A model generated the notes under the pieces. That model did no database searches. It worked only from the letters and a program-made list of their open reading frames with translations, and was not told where the DNA came from. A stretch of 64,000 bases of DNA from Bradyrhizobium sp. CSA207. GTDB lineage: Bacteria > Pseudomonadota > Alphaproteobacteria > Rhizobiales > Xanthobacteraceae. Of the stretch, positions 17,862-24,927 are shown piece by piece. The translations under genes and the position numbers were made by a program. Each line of letters begins with the position of its first letter. Positions within the stretch are counted from its first letter, which is position 1. The stretch is from NCBI RefSeq assembly GCF_029051685.1, contig NZ_JAACFT010000037.1, forward strand, positions 18,755 through 82,754, in the 5' to 3' direction.

Positions 17862-18362
17862 ATGAACAGCAGGTTTCTCAAAGGCCTCACCGCGGTGACG
17901 ATCGCCGCGACGCTGGCGGTCGCTTCGCCGGTTCTCGCTCGAGGTGGAGGCGGCGGCTTTGGCGGCGGCGGGCACTTCGGTGGCGGCATGCACGCGGGCG
18001 GCTTCGGCGGAGGAATGCGCGGAGGCGGCATGCATGTCGGTGGCATGGGCGGCGCCCATTTCGCCGGCGCCCGCTTTGGCGGACCGGCCTTCGGCGGCGC
18101 CCGTTTTGCCCATGTCGGCGGACCGGCCTTTGGCGGGCCACGTTTCGCGCATGCCGCGATCGGGCCGCGCTTCGCCGGCGCCGGCTTGCACGGCAGGCCT
18201 TTCATCGGCCGTCATGCCTTCTTCCATCACCGCCATTTCCGTCGTTTCGCCGTCTTCGGCGCGCCGTTTGTCTACGCCGGCTACTATGACGGCTGCTGGC
18301 GCAGGAGCTGGACGCCCTATGGATGGCAATGGGTCAATGTGTGCGGAGACACTTGGTACTAG
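17862..18362 (+). CDS. Gly/His-rich exported protein, unknown function
   Basis: This 166-residue protein starts with a clear Sec signal peptide (MNSRFLKGLTAVTIAATLAVASPVLA, cleavage probably after ALA). Next comes a glycine-rich, low-complexity stretch of GGGG, GGF, GGM and GGH units. Then come imperfect repeats of the type GGPAFGGARFAHVGGP. The C-terminal part is aromatic and histidine-rich (RHAFFHHRHFRRF) and ends in a YDGCWRR...WVNVCGDTWY segment with two cysteines, probably one disulfide. Similar short exported proteins are common in rhizobiales and have no assigned function. The many His residues raise the possibility of metal binding. RBS: GGAGGA, seven bases before the ATG. Confidence 0.85.
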   Translation: MNSRFLKGLTAVTIAATLAVASPVLARGGGGGFGGGGHFGGGMHAGGFGGGMRGGGMHVGGMGGAHFAGARFGGPAFGGARFAHVGGPAFGGPRFAHAAIGPRFAGAGLHGRPFIGRHAFFHHRHFRRFAVFGAPFVYAGYYDGCWRRSWTPYGWQWVNVCGDTWY

Positions 18363-18459
18363 CATCGCCGTACCGCACCATTGTCGCGATCGCCACCGGG
18401 CGGTTCCGCTCAGCCCCGGGACGGGATAGTCTGATGGCGATCGTCGCGCGGAGTTTGTC

Positions 18460-19152
18460 ATGACCGGAGGTCACCGCCGCATCCTGGTCGTCGAGGACGA
18501 TCCGGAAACCGCAGGCCAGCTCGTCGAGGAATTGACGACCTCCGGCTACGACGTCGATCTCGCCGCCACGGGGCGCGAAGCCCTCAGCCACGGCGCCGCG
18601 CGCGACTATGCCGTGATCACCATCGACCGCATGCTGCCCGACATCGACGGCATTACCGTGATGCGGCAATTGCGTGACGACGGCATCGCCTCCCCCTTCC
18701 TGATCATCTCCGCGCTCGGCGAGGTTGACGACCGCGTCCGGGGCCTGCGCGCCGGCGGCGACGACTATCTCGTCAAGCCGTTCTCCTTCGTCGAACTTCT
18801 TGCGCGGCTGGAGGCGCTCGGCCGCCGCAGCGAGACCATTGCCAAGGAGACGATCCTGCGGATCGGCGATCTCGCCGTCGACCTGATCGCCCGCAGCGCC
18901 AGCCGACGCGGCCGGAAAATTCCGCTGCTGCCGCGCGAGTTTCAGCTGCTCGAATATCTCGTCCGCAACGAAGGCCGCGTCGTCTCCCGGGCGATGCTGC
19001 TCCAGCATGTCTGGGACCTGCACTTCGATCCCTCCACCAACATCATCGACGTCTATGTCGGACGCGTCCGCCGCAAGGTCGACGATGCCCAGGCCTATCC
19101 ACTGATCCACACCATCCGCGGCATCGGATATTGTCTCCGTGCTCCTGGTTAA
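18460..19152 (+). CDS. OmpR/PhoB-family response regulator
   Basis: This 230-residue two-component response regulator has a receiver domain (acidic pair in VVEDD, probable phospho-acceptor D56 in ITIDRMLPDIDG, lysine in LVKPF). A winged-helix DNA-binding domain follows (LPREFQLLEYLVRNEGRVVSRAMLLQHVWDLHFDPSTNIIDVYVGRVRRKVD). All key receiver residues are present. The next gene, a sensor kinase, overlaps its end by 14 bp, so the two are translationally coupled and form a cognate pair. The regulon is unknown. Confidence 0.93.
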   Translation: MTGGHRRILVVEDDPETAGQLVEELTTSGYDVDLAATGREALSHGAARDYAVITIDRMLPDIDGITVMRQLRDDGIASPFLIISALGEVDDRVRGLRAGGDDYLVKPFSFVELLARLEALGRRSETIAKETILRIGDLAVDLIARSASRRGRKIPLLPREFQLLEYLVRNEGRVVSRAMLLQHVWDLHFDPSTNIIDVYVGRVRRKVDDAQAYPLIHTIRGIGYCLRAPG

Positions 19153-20212
19153 GACGCTCCGGTCCTCGACGTTCAGGCTGGCGCTGATCGCGATCGCGGC
19201 GTTCGGACTGATCGTCGCGGCGATCATGGCTTACGTCTATTTCGGCACACTGGCCTATGTGCAGAGCCAGGTCGGCGACGCCGGCGACCACGCCGGCTTC
19301 AAGCACATGATCGGGCTCGCGATGACCGCGGTCGCCGTGCTGCTCCTGGTGCTGGCCGGCCTTGCCGCCGTGCTGGTGACGCGGCGCACGGTCGGGCGGA
19401 TCGAACAGATCAATGCTACCAGCCGCGCCATCATGCTTTCGGGCCTGGACCAGCGTATTCCGCTGCGCGGCAGTCACGACGAATGGGACCGCGTTGCCGA
19501 AAACCTCAATCAGATGCTCGACCGCATCGAGACGCTGATGGGCGAGGTCAAGCAGGCCAGCGACAACGTCGCCCACGATTTGCGCACGCCGCTGACGCGG
19601 ATGCGCGGCAGGCTGGAAAAGGCCTATCATAACCAGCGCAACGACGAGGCGGATGCCGCGCTGATCGGCGACACCATCGCCGATCTCGATGCCGTGCTCG
19701 GCATGTTCGCCTCCATCACCCGCATCTCGGAGATCGAGAGCCGCGCCCGCAAAAGCGCCTTTCGCGCGCTCAACCTCGCCGAGATCGCCGGCGAGGTTGT
19801 CGAGCTCTACGATGCCGCGGCCGAGCAGGTCACAACCCGGCTCAGCCTCGGCGGGGACCGCGAGGTGCTAATCACCGGCGACCGCGACCTGCTGTTCGAT
19901 GCCATCGCCAATCTCGTCGACAACGCGATCAAGCACGGCCGCGCGGGCGGGCGGGTGAGCGTGACCTGTCGCAGCACCAATGAGGGGGCGGTGATCGCGG
20001 TTGCTGACGACGGCCCGGGCATTCCGGCGGATCAGCGCGATCACGTGTTCAAGCGCTTCTACCGGCTCGAACAGAGCCGCTACACCCCGGGCAACGGCCT
20101 GGGCTTGAGCCTCGTCGCGGCCGTTGTGCACCTCCATGGCGCCGCGATCGCACTGCATGACAATACACCGGGCCTGGCGGTCCGGCTCAGCTTCCCGCCG
20201 CACCTGCCCTAG
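19139..20212 (+). CDS. HAMP-domain sensor histidine kinase
   Basis: This 357-residue membrane kinase is the partner of the preceding response regulator. Two transmembrane helices (about residues 13-36 and 57-79) flank a very short periplasmic loop of about 20 residues. That suggests it senses membrane or partner-protein signals rather than a bulky ligand. A HAMP linker follows, then the H-box NVAHDLRTPLTRMR near residue 148, N-box NLVDNAIKH, G1 ADDGPGIP, F-box FKRFYRLE and G2 GNGLGLSLV. Start is GTG at 19139 inside the regulator gene. It ends 4 bp into a convergent LuxR-type gene. Confidence 0.92.
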   Translation: MLLVKTLRSSTFRLALIAIAAFGLIVAAIMAYVYFGTLAYVQSQVGDAGDHAGFKHMIGLAMTAVAVLLLVLAGLAAVLVTRRTVGRIEQINATSRAIMLSGLDQRIPLRGSHDEWDRVAENLNQMLDRIETLMGEVKQASDNVAHDLRTPLTRMRGRLEKAYHNQRNDEADAALIGDTIADLDAVLGMFASITRISEIESRARKSAFRALNLAEIAGEVVELYDAAAEQVTTRLSLGGDREVLITGDRDLLFDAIANLVDNAIKHGRAGGRVSVTCRSTNEGAVIAVADDGPGIPADQRDHVFKRFYRLEQSRYTPGNGLGLSLVAAVVHLHGAAIALHDNTPGLAVRLSFPPHLP

Positions 20213-20580
20213 AGATCGATCACGCCGCGGCGTGCCGCATGCGCCACCGCGTCGGTGCGGCCGGTGGCGTCCAGCTTGTCGAACAGCGAGCCGACATGGA
20301 ATTTCACGGTGTGCACGGAGATGCCGAGCTCGCGCGCGATCATCTTGTTGGAGGCGCCCTCGGCCATCAGCGCCAGCACGTCGAGCTCGCGCTGGGTCAG
20401 TGCGATGTCGTCGGGCATGCTGCGCGAATGATAGGCGACAACTGCCGCCGCTGCTCGCTCGCCGGGCGCGGCGAGGCGAAGCCCGGCGACGCTGCCGAGC
20501 AGGGTGGCCAGCCGGTCGGCGAGGGCGGGATCGTCAATCTCCAGGGCGAGCACGATCTCCGGCGCGTTGTCTTCGCTCAC
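20209..20580 (-). CDS. LuxR-type helix-turn-helix regulator with truncated N-terminal domain
   Basis: This 123-residue protein has a complete C-terminal GerE/LuxR DNA-binding domain (LTQRELDVLALMAEGASNKMIARELGISVHTVKFHVGSLFDKL). Only about 55 residues lie in front of it, where a receiver domain of about 120 would be usual. That short region (IVLALEIDDPALADRLATLLGSVAGLRL) resembles the first beta-alpha unit of a receiver but lacks a phospho-acceptor aspartate. Its ATG overlaps the stop of the upstream pseudoprotease gene by four bases (ATGA), so the two are coupled. Its 3' end overlaps the kinase gene by 4 bp, convergently. Confidence 0.88.
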   Translation of the reverse strand: MSEDNAPEIVLALEIDDPALADRLATLLGSVAGLRLAAPGERAAAAVVAYHSRSMPDDIALTQRELDVLALMAEGASNKMIARELGISVHTVKFHVGSLFDKLDATGRTDAVAHAARRGVIDL

Positions 20581-21443
20581 GCCTCCGGCCTCTCGCCGAT
20601 CGTGACCTTGAAGTCGATCGGCTCGCCGCCGCGGCGCGCTGCGACGCCGACCACCGTGCCAACGCTCGCAGGTCCCAGCGTCCGCGACAGCGCGCGCACG
20701 CCGGACAGTTTTTGGTCGTTGACCGCCACGATGACGTCGCCCTGGCGGATCCCGGCCGCGGCCGAGGGGCCGGCCTTGTCGACGTTCATCACCATCGCTC
20801 CGACGCCGTCGTCGAGCCGCACCGGCTGGAGCCCGAGGCCGAGATAGCCGCGGGCGACGCGGCCGCGTGTTTCGAGCTGCGCCGCGACCCGCTCGATCGT
20901 CGCCGCTGGGATCACCAGCACCCGCCGCGGACCGAGCACGGCCATGCCGAAGGCTTCGCCCGCTGCATCGAGCGCGAGGCCGCCCTCCTGGCTGGGACGC
21001 AGGAGGACGTCGAGCTCGATCCGGGCATCGATGTCGCCGCCGCGCAGGCTGCGCCAGCTCTTGCCGGACAGTGATACCATTCCCAGCGCGGCGCTCGGCG
21101 TATCGCGGTTGGTGGCGACCACGACTGACAGGGCGCCGAGGGCAGGGACCGTGGTGGTCAATTTGATCGGAGCGATGCCGGTGTCGGCGCGCAACAAGGC
21201 GATGTCGGTCGTATGGTCGCGGCCGGCAATCGTGGCGGCCATCCGGCTGCCGTCGGCGAGGCCGATCTCGACCTCACCCTCCTCGGCCAGCGCCTCGTCG
21301 GCGGTGACAATGAGGCCGGACTTCCAGACGAAGCCGGTGGCGCGAGAGCGGTGCGAATGCACGGAAACGACGGACGGTGCGGCGCGCGCCACCAAGTCCG
21401 CAAGCGCGGATGATAGCGAGGACAGAGGGGTGAGGTCGGTCAT
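20577..21443 (-). CDS. HtrA/DegP-like PDZ protein with catalytic residues lost (pseudoprotease)
   Basis: This 288-residue protein has the layout of an S1C (HtrA) protease: a chymotrypsin-like domain, about residues 20-190, then a PDZ domain (RGYLGLGLQPVRLDDG through DVIVAVNDQKLSGVRAL). Two of three catalytic residues are replaced. The His position reads VTADEAL (E50) where the active paralogue at 23.7 kb has VTNNHVV, and the Ser position reads RPSQEGGLALD (E153) in place of NPGNSGGPLLD. The Asp (TTDIALLR, D80) is kept. No signal peptide is visible, so it is probably cytoplasmic. Start ATG at 21443 has AGGAG six bases upstream. It overlaps a LuxR-type regulator gene by 4 bp. Likely role: a binding or sensing protein rather than a protease (inference). 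Confidence 0.88.
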   Translation of the reverse strand: MTDLTPLSSLSSALADLVARAAPSVVSVHSHRSRATGFVWKSGLIVTADEALAEEGEVEIGLADGSRMAATIAGRDHTTDIALLRADTGIAPIKLTTTVPALGALSVVVATNRDTPSAALGMVSLSGKSWRSLRGGDIDARIELDVLLRPSQEGGLALDAAGEAFGMAVLGPRRVLVIPAATIERVAAQLETRGRVARGYLGLGLQPVRLDDGVGAMVMNVDKAGPSAAAGIRQGDVIVAVNDQKLSGVRALSRTLGPASVGTVVGVAARRGGEPIDFKVTIGERPEA

Positions 21444-21629
21444 GGAAAGCTCCTGTAAGCTGTCATCAATCTGGGATGTCGCGGGTGGTTCGGAAACTGG
21501 CCGGATGGCCAGGACCTTGCTCCGTAACGCCACGGCCGACGAATATGTGATTGGGAGCTACTCACGAGAACGTGTAGCAATTGCCAATTCCGCCGCATGG
21601 CCTCAACGATTTTCAGCGAGCCCTGACTG

Positions 21630-22595
21630 ATGAGCCTCGACCTCACCCGCCGCACCCTGCTTCATCTCGCCGGCGCCGCCTCGCTTGCCGTAGCCGCCGC
21701 GGCCGCGGCGCGCGCCGAGGGAAATCCCCAAGGCGGCGGGCCAACCTATGCCAGCCGCACGCCGATGCGGGTCGGCATGGTGACGCTCCGGGTCAAGAAT
21801 CTCGACGTGGTTGCCGACTACTATCGCGACGTGATCGGGCTCACCGTAATGGAGCGGTCGGGCACCGCCGCAAAGCTCGGCACCGCCGGGATCGCGCTGC
21901 TCGTGCTCGAGGCGCGTCCCAAAGCCGTGATCGAGCCGCGCGATTCAGCCGGTCTCTACCACACCGCCTTCCTGATGCCGACGCGCAAGGATCTCGCGCG
22001 CTGGCTGGTGCATGCGGCCTCGCATCGCGTGCGGCTGTCGGGCTTTGCCGATCATCTCGTCAGCGAATCCGTCTATCTCGACGATCCCGAAGGCAACGGC
22101 ATCGAAGTCTATGCCGACCGCGATCCCTCGCAATGGCAATGGAGCGAGGGCGTCGTGAAGATGGCGTCCGACGAGCTCAACATTCCCGACCTCTTGTCGC
22201 TGACGAATGCGCGCGTTGCCGATTATGCCAAGGCGCCGGACGGCCTGCGTATCGGCCACATGCATTTGCGCGTCGGCGATCTCGCGCAGGCGGAAAGCTT
22301 TTATCACGGCACGGTCGGCCTCGACCCGACCCGCCGCCGCAACGGCGCCGCGTTCCTGTCGTCGGGCCGCTATCACCACCACCTCGGCATGAATGTCTGG
22401 CAGAGCCAGGGCGCCGGCCAACGCGACGATGCCACCACGGGGCTCGCCTGGTTCTCGCTGGTGACGGAGAAGCAGGACCTGCTCGCCGCACAGGAAGAGC
22501 GCCTGCGCAAGGGCGGCGCGGAAGTCACGGCGCTTGTGAATGGCGTCGAGGCTATCGATCCCTGGGGTACGCGGGTGCGTCTGCTCAAGGTTTGA
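21630..22595 (+). CDS. VOC-family (extradiol dioxygenase-like) protein with Tat-type signal
   Basis: This 321-residue protein has a twin-arginine-type leader (LTRRTLLHLAGAASLAVAAAAAA, cut probably near ARA-EG). Two vicinal-oxygen-chelate halves follow. The first is MRVGMVTLRVKNLDVVADYYRDVIGL to GNGIEVYADRD; the second is LRIGHMHLRVGDLAQAESFYHGTVGLDP to the C-terminus. Candidate metal ligands are H in LYHTAFLM, E in GNGIEVYAD, H in RIGHMHLRV and H in YHHHLGMN. CatE/glyoxalase-like members are normally cytoplasmic, so the export signal is unusual. It is divergent from the pseudoprotease gene and 65 bp upstream of a DapA-family gene. The substrate is unknown. Confidence 0.82.
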   Translation: MSLDLTRRTLLHLAGAASLAVAAAAAARAEGNPQGGGPTYASRTPMRVGMVTLRVKNLDVVADYYRDVIGLTVMERSGTAAKLGTAGIALLVLEARPKAVIEPRDSAGLYHTAFLMPTRKDLARWLVHAASHRVRLSGFADHLVSESVYLDDPEGNGIEVYADRDPSQWQWSEGVVKMASDELNIPDLLSLTNARVADYAKAPDGLRIGHMHLRVGDLAQAESFYHGTVGLDPTRRRNGAAFLSSGRYHHHLGMNVWQSQGAGQRDDATTGLAWFSLVTEKQDLLAAQEERLRKGGAEVTALVNGVEAIDPWGTRVRLLKV

Positions 22596-22660
22596 TCGGG
22601 CGCGCGAGCACTGCTAATACCCGCGCAGCACAACCTGATTTTAAGGGATCTGCACCCGCC

Positions 22661-23536
22661 ATGCGCGATTTCCACGGCGTCTTTCCCTATCTCGTCTCGC
22701 CCGTCGATGCCGACGGCGCGGTGCGGACCAATGTGCTCGGCAAGCTCTGCGACGATCTGATCGGCGCCGGCGTGCACGGTCTGACCCCGCTCGGTTCGAC
22801 CGGCGAATTCGCCTATCTCAATGCCGCGCAGCGAACGGAGGTAGTCCGGACCACGATCGAGGCCGCGAACCGCCGGGTGCCGGTCGTGGCCGGTGTGGCC
22901 TCCACCTCCACAGCAGATGCGGTGGCGCAGGCCAAGACATACGAGAAGCTCGGCGCCGACGGCATTCTGGCGATTCTGGAGGCGTACTTCCCGCTCGCCG
23001 ACGCCCAGATCGAGTCCTATTTCCGCAGCATCGCGGATGCCGTGGACATCCCCGTCGTCATCTACACCAATCCGCAATTCCAGCGCTCCGATCTCACGCT
23101 CGACGTCGTCGCCCGCCTCGCCGAGCATCCGCGCATCGGCTACATCAAGGACGCCTCGACCAATACCGGCCGGCTGCTCTCGATCATGAATCGCTGCGGC
23201 GATTCCCTGCGCGTGTTCTCGGCATCAGCTCACATCCCCGCCGCGGTGATGCTGATCGGCGGTCTCGGCTGGATGGCGGGCCCGGCCTGTGTTATCCCGC
23301 GCCAGAGCGTCGCGCTCTACGACCTCTGCAAGGCCGCCCGCTGGGACGAGGCCATAGCGCTCCAGCGCAGGCTGTGGCGGATCAACGAGGCCTTCGCCCG
23401 CTTCAATCTCGCCGCCTGCATCAAGGCGGGGCTTTCGATCCAGGGCTACGACGTCGGCGATCCCGTCCCGCCGCAGGCCGCGCTCAACGCCGAGCAGCGC
23501 AAGGTCGTCGAAGCGGCGCTGCGAGACCTGGCATAG
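22661..23536 (+). CDS. DapA-family (dihydrodipicolinate synthase-like) aldolase
   Basis: This 291-residue class I aldolase/lyase is of the DapA/NanA superfamily, TIM barrel, cytoplasmic. Recognisable features are GVFPYLVSPVD at the N-terminus, the pyruvate-carboxylate-binding loop GSTGEFAYL near residue 45, the Tyr in VVIYTNPQF near residue 132, and the Schiff-base lysine in GYIKDAST near residue 160. This subfamily typically acts on other 2-oxo acids, so lysine biosynthesis is not implied. Start ATG at 22661; the frame stays open upstream through the VOC gene, but that part is not coding. It probably shares a transcript with the VOC gene. Confidence 0.85.
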   Translation: MRDFHGVFPYLVSPVDADGAVRTNVLGKLCDDLIGAGVHGLTPLGSTGEFAYLNAAQRTEVVRTTIEAANRRVPVVAGVASTSTADAVAQAKTYEKLGADGILAILEAYFPLADAQIESYFRSIADAVDIPVVIYTNPQFQRSDLTLDVVARLAEHPRIGYIKDASTNTGRLLSIMNRCGDSLRVFSASAHIPAAVMLIGGLGWMAGPACVIPRQSVALYDLCKAARWDEAIALQRRLWRINEAFARFNLAACIKAGLSIQGYDVGDPVPPQAALNAEQRKVVEAALRDLA

Positions 23537-23716
23537 CCATCTACCAAGCGGCTATATGCCCAGGGAACGCGCTTTCCAAAGGGCAAACCGCTCCAATTTG
23601 CCGGCGCACAGAAACTTCCGTTCGACTGCTGCGTTGCCGCGTGAGCCGACGTCAGGCCCGGCACCTGATGCATTTGTGCTCGAGCAAAACTCTCTTGCAG
23701 CACGCGGTGATTGCCC

Positions 23717-24802
23717 ATGGAACGTCGCTACGGAATTGCTGCGGCAGTCTTGGCTGCCCTGTTGCTTGTGGCAACAGCCACGAAAATGCATTTCGCGCCA
23801 TGGACCGGTCCGGTTGCGCGAGCCGTTGAACAGCGTGGCCCGCTGTCTGAAGCCGAACGGGCGACGATCGACATCTTCGAACGCGTATCTCCGTCAGTCG
23901 TCCAGGTTGCGGCGAAATCAGCAGCCAATCCCCTCATGGGAGAGGAAGGGCAGGGCGCCGCCTCCGGCACCGGATTCGTCTGGGACCGCGACAGTCACCT
24001 CGTCACCAACAATCATGTGGTGGCAAGTGGCGGCGAAATCGCGGTGCGCTTCGCGTCAGGCGAGGTGGCACAAGTCGATCTTATCGGTACGGCTCCGAAC
24101 TACGACCTTGCGGTCCTGCGGATCAGGAGCGTGCGCGAGCTTCCTCCGCCCGTGCCGCTTGGCAGTTCGAGCGATTTGAAAGTTGGGCAATCGGCGTTTG
24201 CAATTGGCAATCCCTTCGGATTGGACCAATCGATGACGAGTGGCATTATCAGCGCGCTCAAGCGCAGGCTGCCAACCCATGGAGGCCGGGAGATTGCCAA
24301 CGTCATCCAGACCGACGCGGCCATCAATCCCGGCAATTCAGGCGGGCCGTTGCTGGACTCCGCCGGCCGGCTGATCGGCGTCACGACAGCGATCATATCG
24401 CCGTCCGGTTCGAATGCCGGGATCAGTTTCGCGATCCCCGCGGATATAGTCAACCGCGTGGTCCCCGAGCTCATTCGAAACGGCCGGGTGCCCACGCCGG
24501 GAATCGGCATTGTCGCGGCCAGCGAGGACATTGCGACACGGCTCGGCGTCGAAGGAGTGATTGTGGTCCGGACGGCCGCCGGAAGTCCTGCCGAGCGGGC
24601 AGGGATTCGTGGTGTCAACATGTCGACGGGCGCGGTCGGAGACATCATCACGGCGGTCGAAGGCAAGCCGGTGCGGCGCCTCTCTGATGTTACCGATGCG
24701 CTGGAGCAGGCCGGCGCCGGTCGTACCGTTCGGCTCACCGTCAAGCGGGGCACGGAGACCCGTGATGTAAAAGTAGACATCATCGACGTCGACAGGTCCT
24801 AG
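23717..24802 (+). CDS. HtrA/DegP-type S1C serine protease with PDZ domain
   Basis: This 361-residue protein has an N-terminal hydrophobic anchor or signal (RRYGIAAAVLAALLLVATA), placing it in the periplasm. The protease domain is complete: H in LVTNNHVV near residue 100, D in NYDLAVLRI near residue 130, and S in INPGNSGGPLLD near residue 210. One PDZ domain follows (TPGIGIVAASEDIATRLGV ... VGDIITAVEGKPVRRLSDV). It is a DegS/DegP-like quality-control or signalling protease; the single PDZ and the anchor fit DegS-like architecture better. ATG at 23717 is preferred to an in-frame TTG at 23711. Confidence 0.9.
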   Translation: MERRYGIAAAVLAALLLVATATKMHFAPWTGPVARAVEQRGPLSEAERATIDIFERVSPSVVQVAAKSAANPLMGEEGQGAASGTGFVWDRDSHLVTNNHVVASGGEIAVRFASGEVAQVDLIGTAPNYDLAVLRIRSVRELPPPVPLGSSSDLKVGQSAFAIGNPFGLDQSMTSGIISALKRRLPTHGGREIANVIQTDAAINPGNSGGPLLDSAGRLIGVTTAIISPSGSNAGISFAIPADIVNRVVPELIRNGRVPTPGIGIVAASEDIATRLGVEGVIVVRTAAGSPAERAGIRGVNMSTGAVGDIITAVEGKPVRRLSDVTDALEQAGAGRTVRLTVKRGTETRDVKVDIIDVDRS

Positions 24803-24927
24803 CTGGCCGATCTGCGCCATCAAAGGGGCGTGGCACGCATTGCAGATGTGTCGGGGCTCGGTTGTCTCGCCCGTAAAATCGGCTAAAACCGCCGCGATCG
24901 TTTTCCGGATTTCGAGGACCCAGCGGA

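Noticed and set aside
17862..18141. Gly-rich repeats as a CRISPR or tandem DNA repeat array
   Set aside because: The repetition is at amino-acid level with variable codons, with no regular repeat-spacer pattern.
21581..22660. Open frame continuous with the DapA-family gene running through the VOC gene
   Set aside because: Its translation is Arg/Ala-rich noise, while the overlapping frame encodes a clear VOC protein; the DapA homologue begins naturally at 22661.
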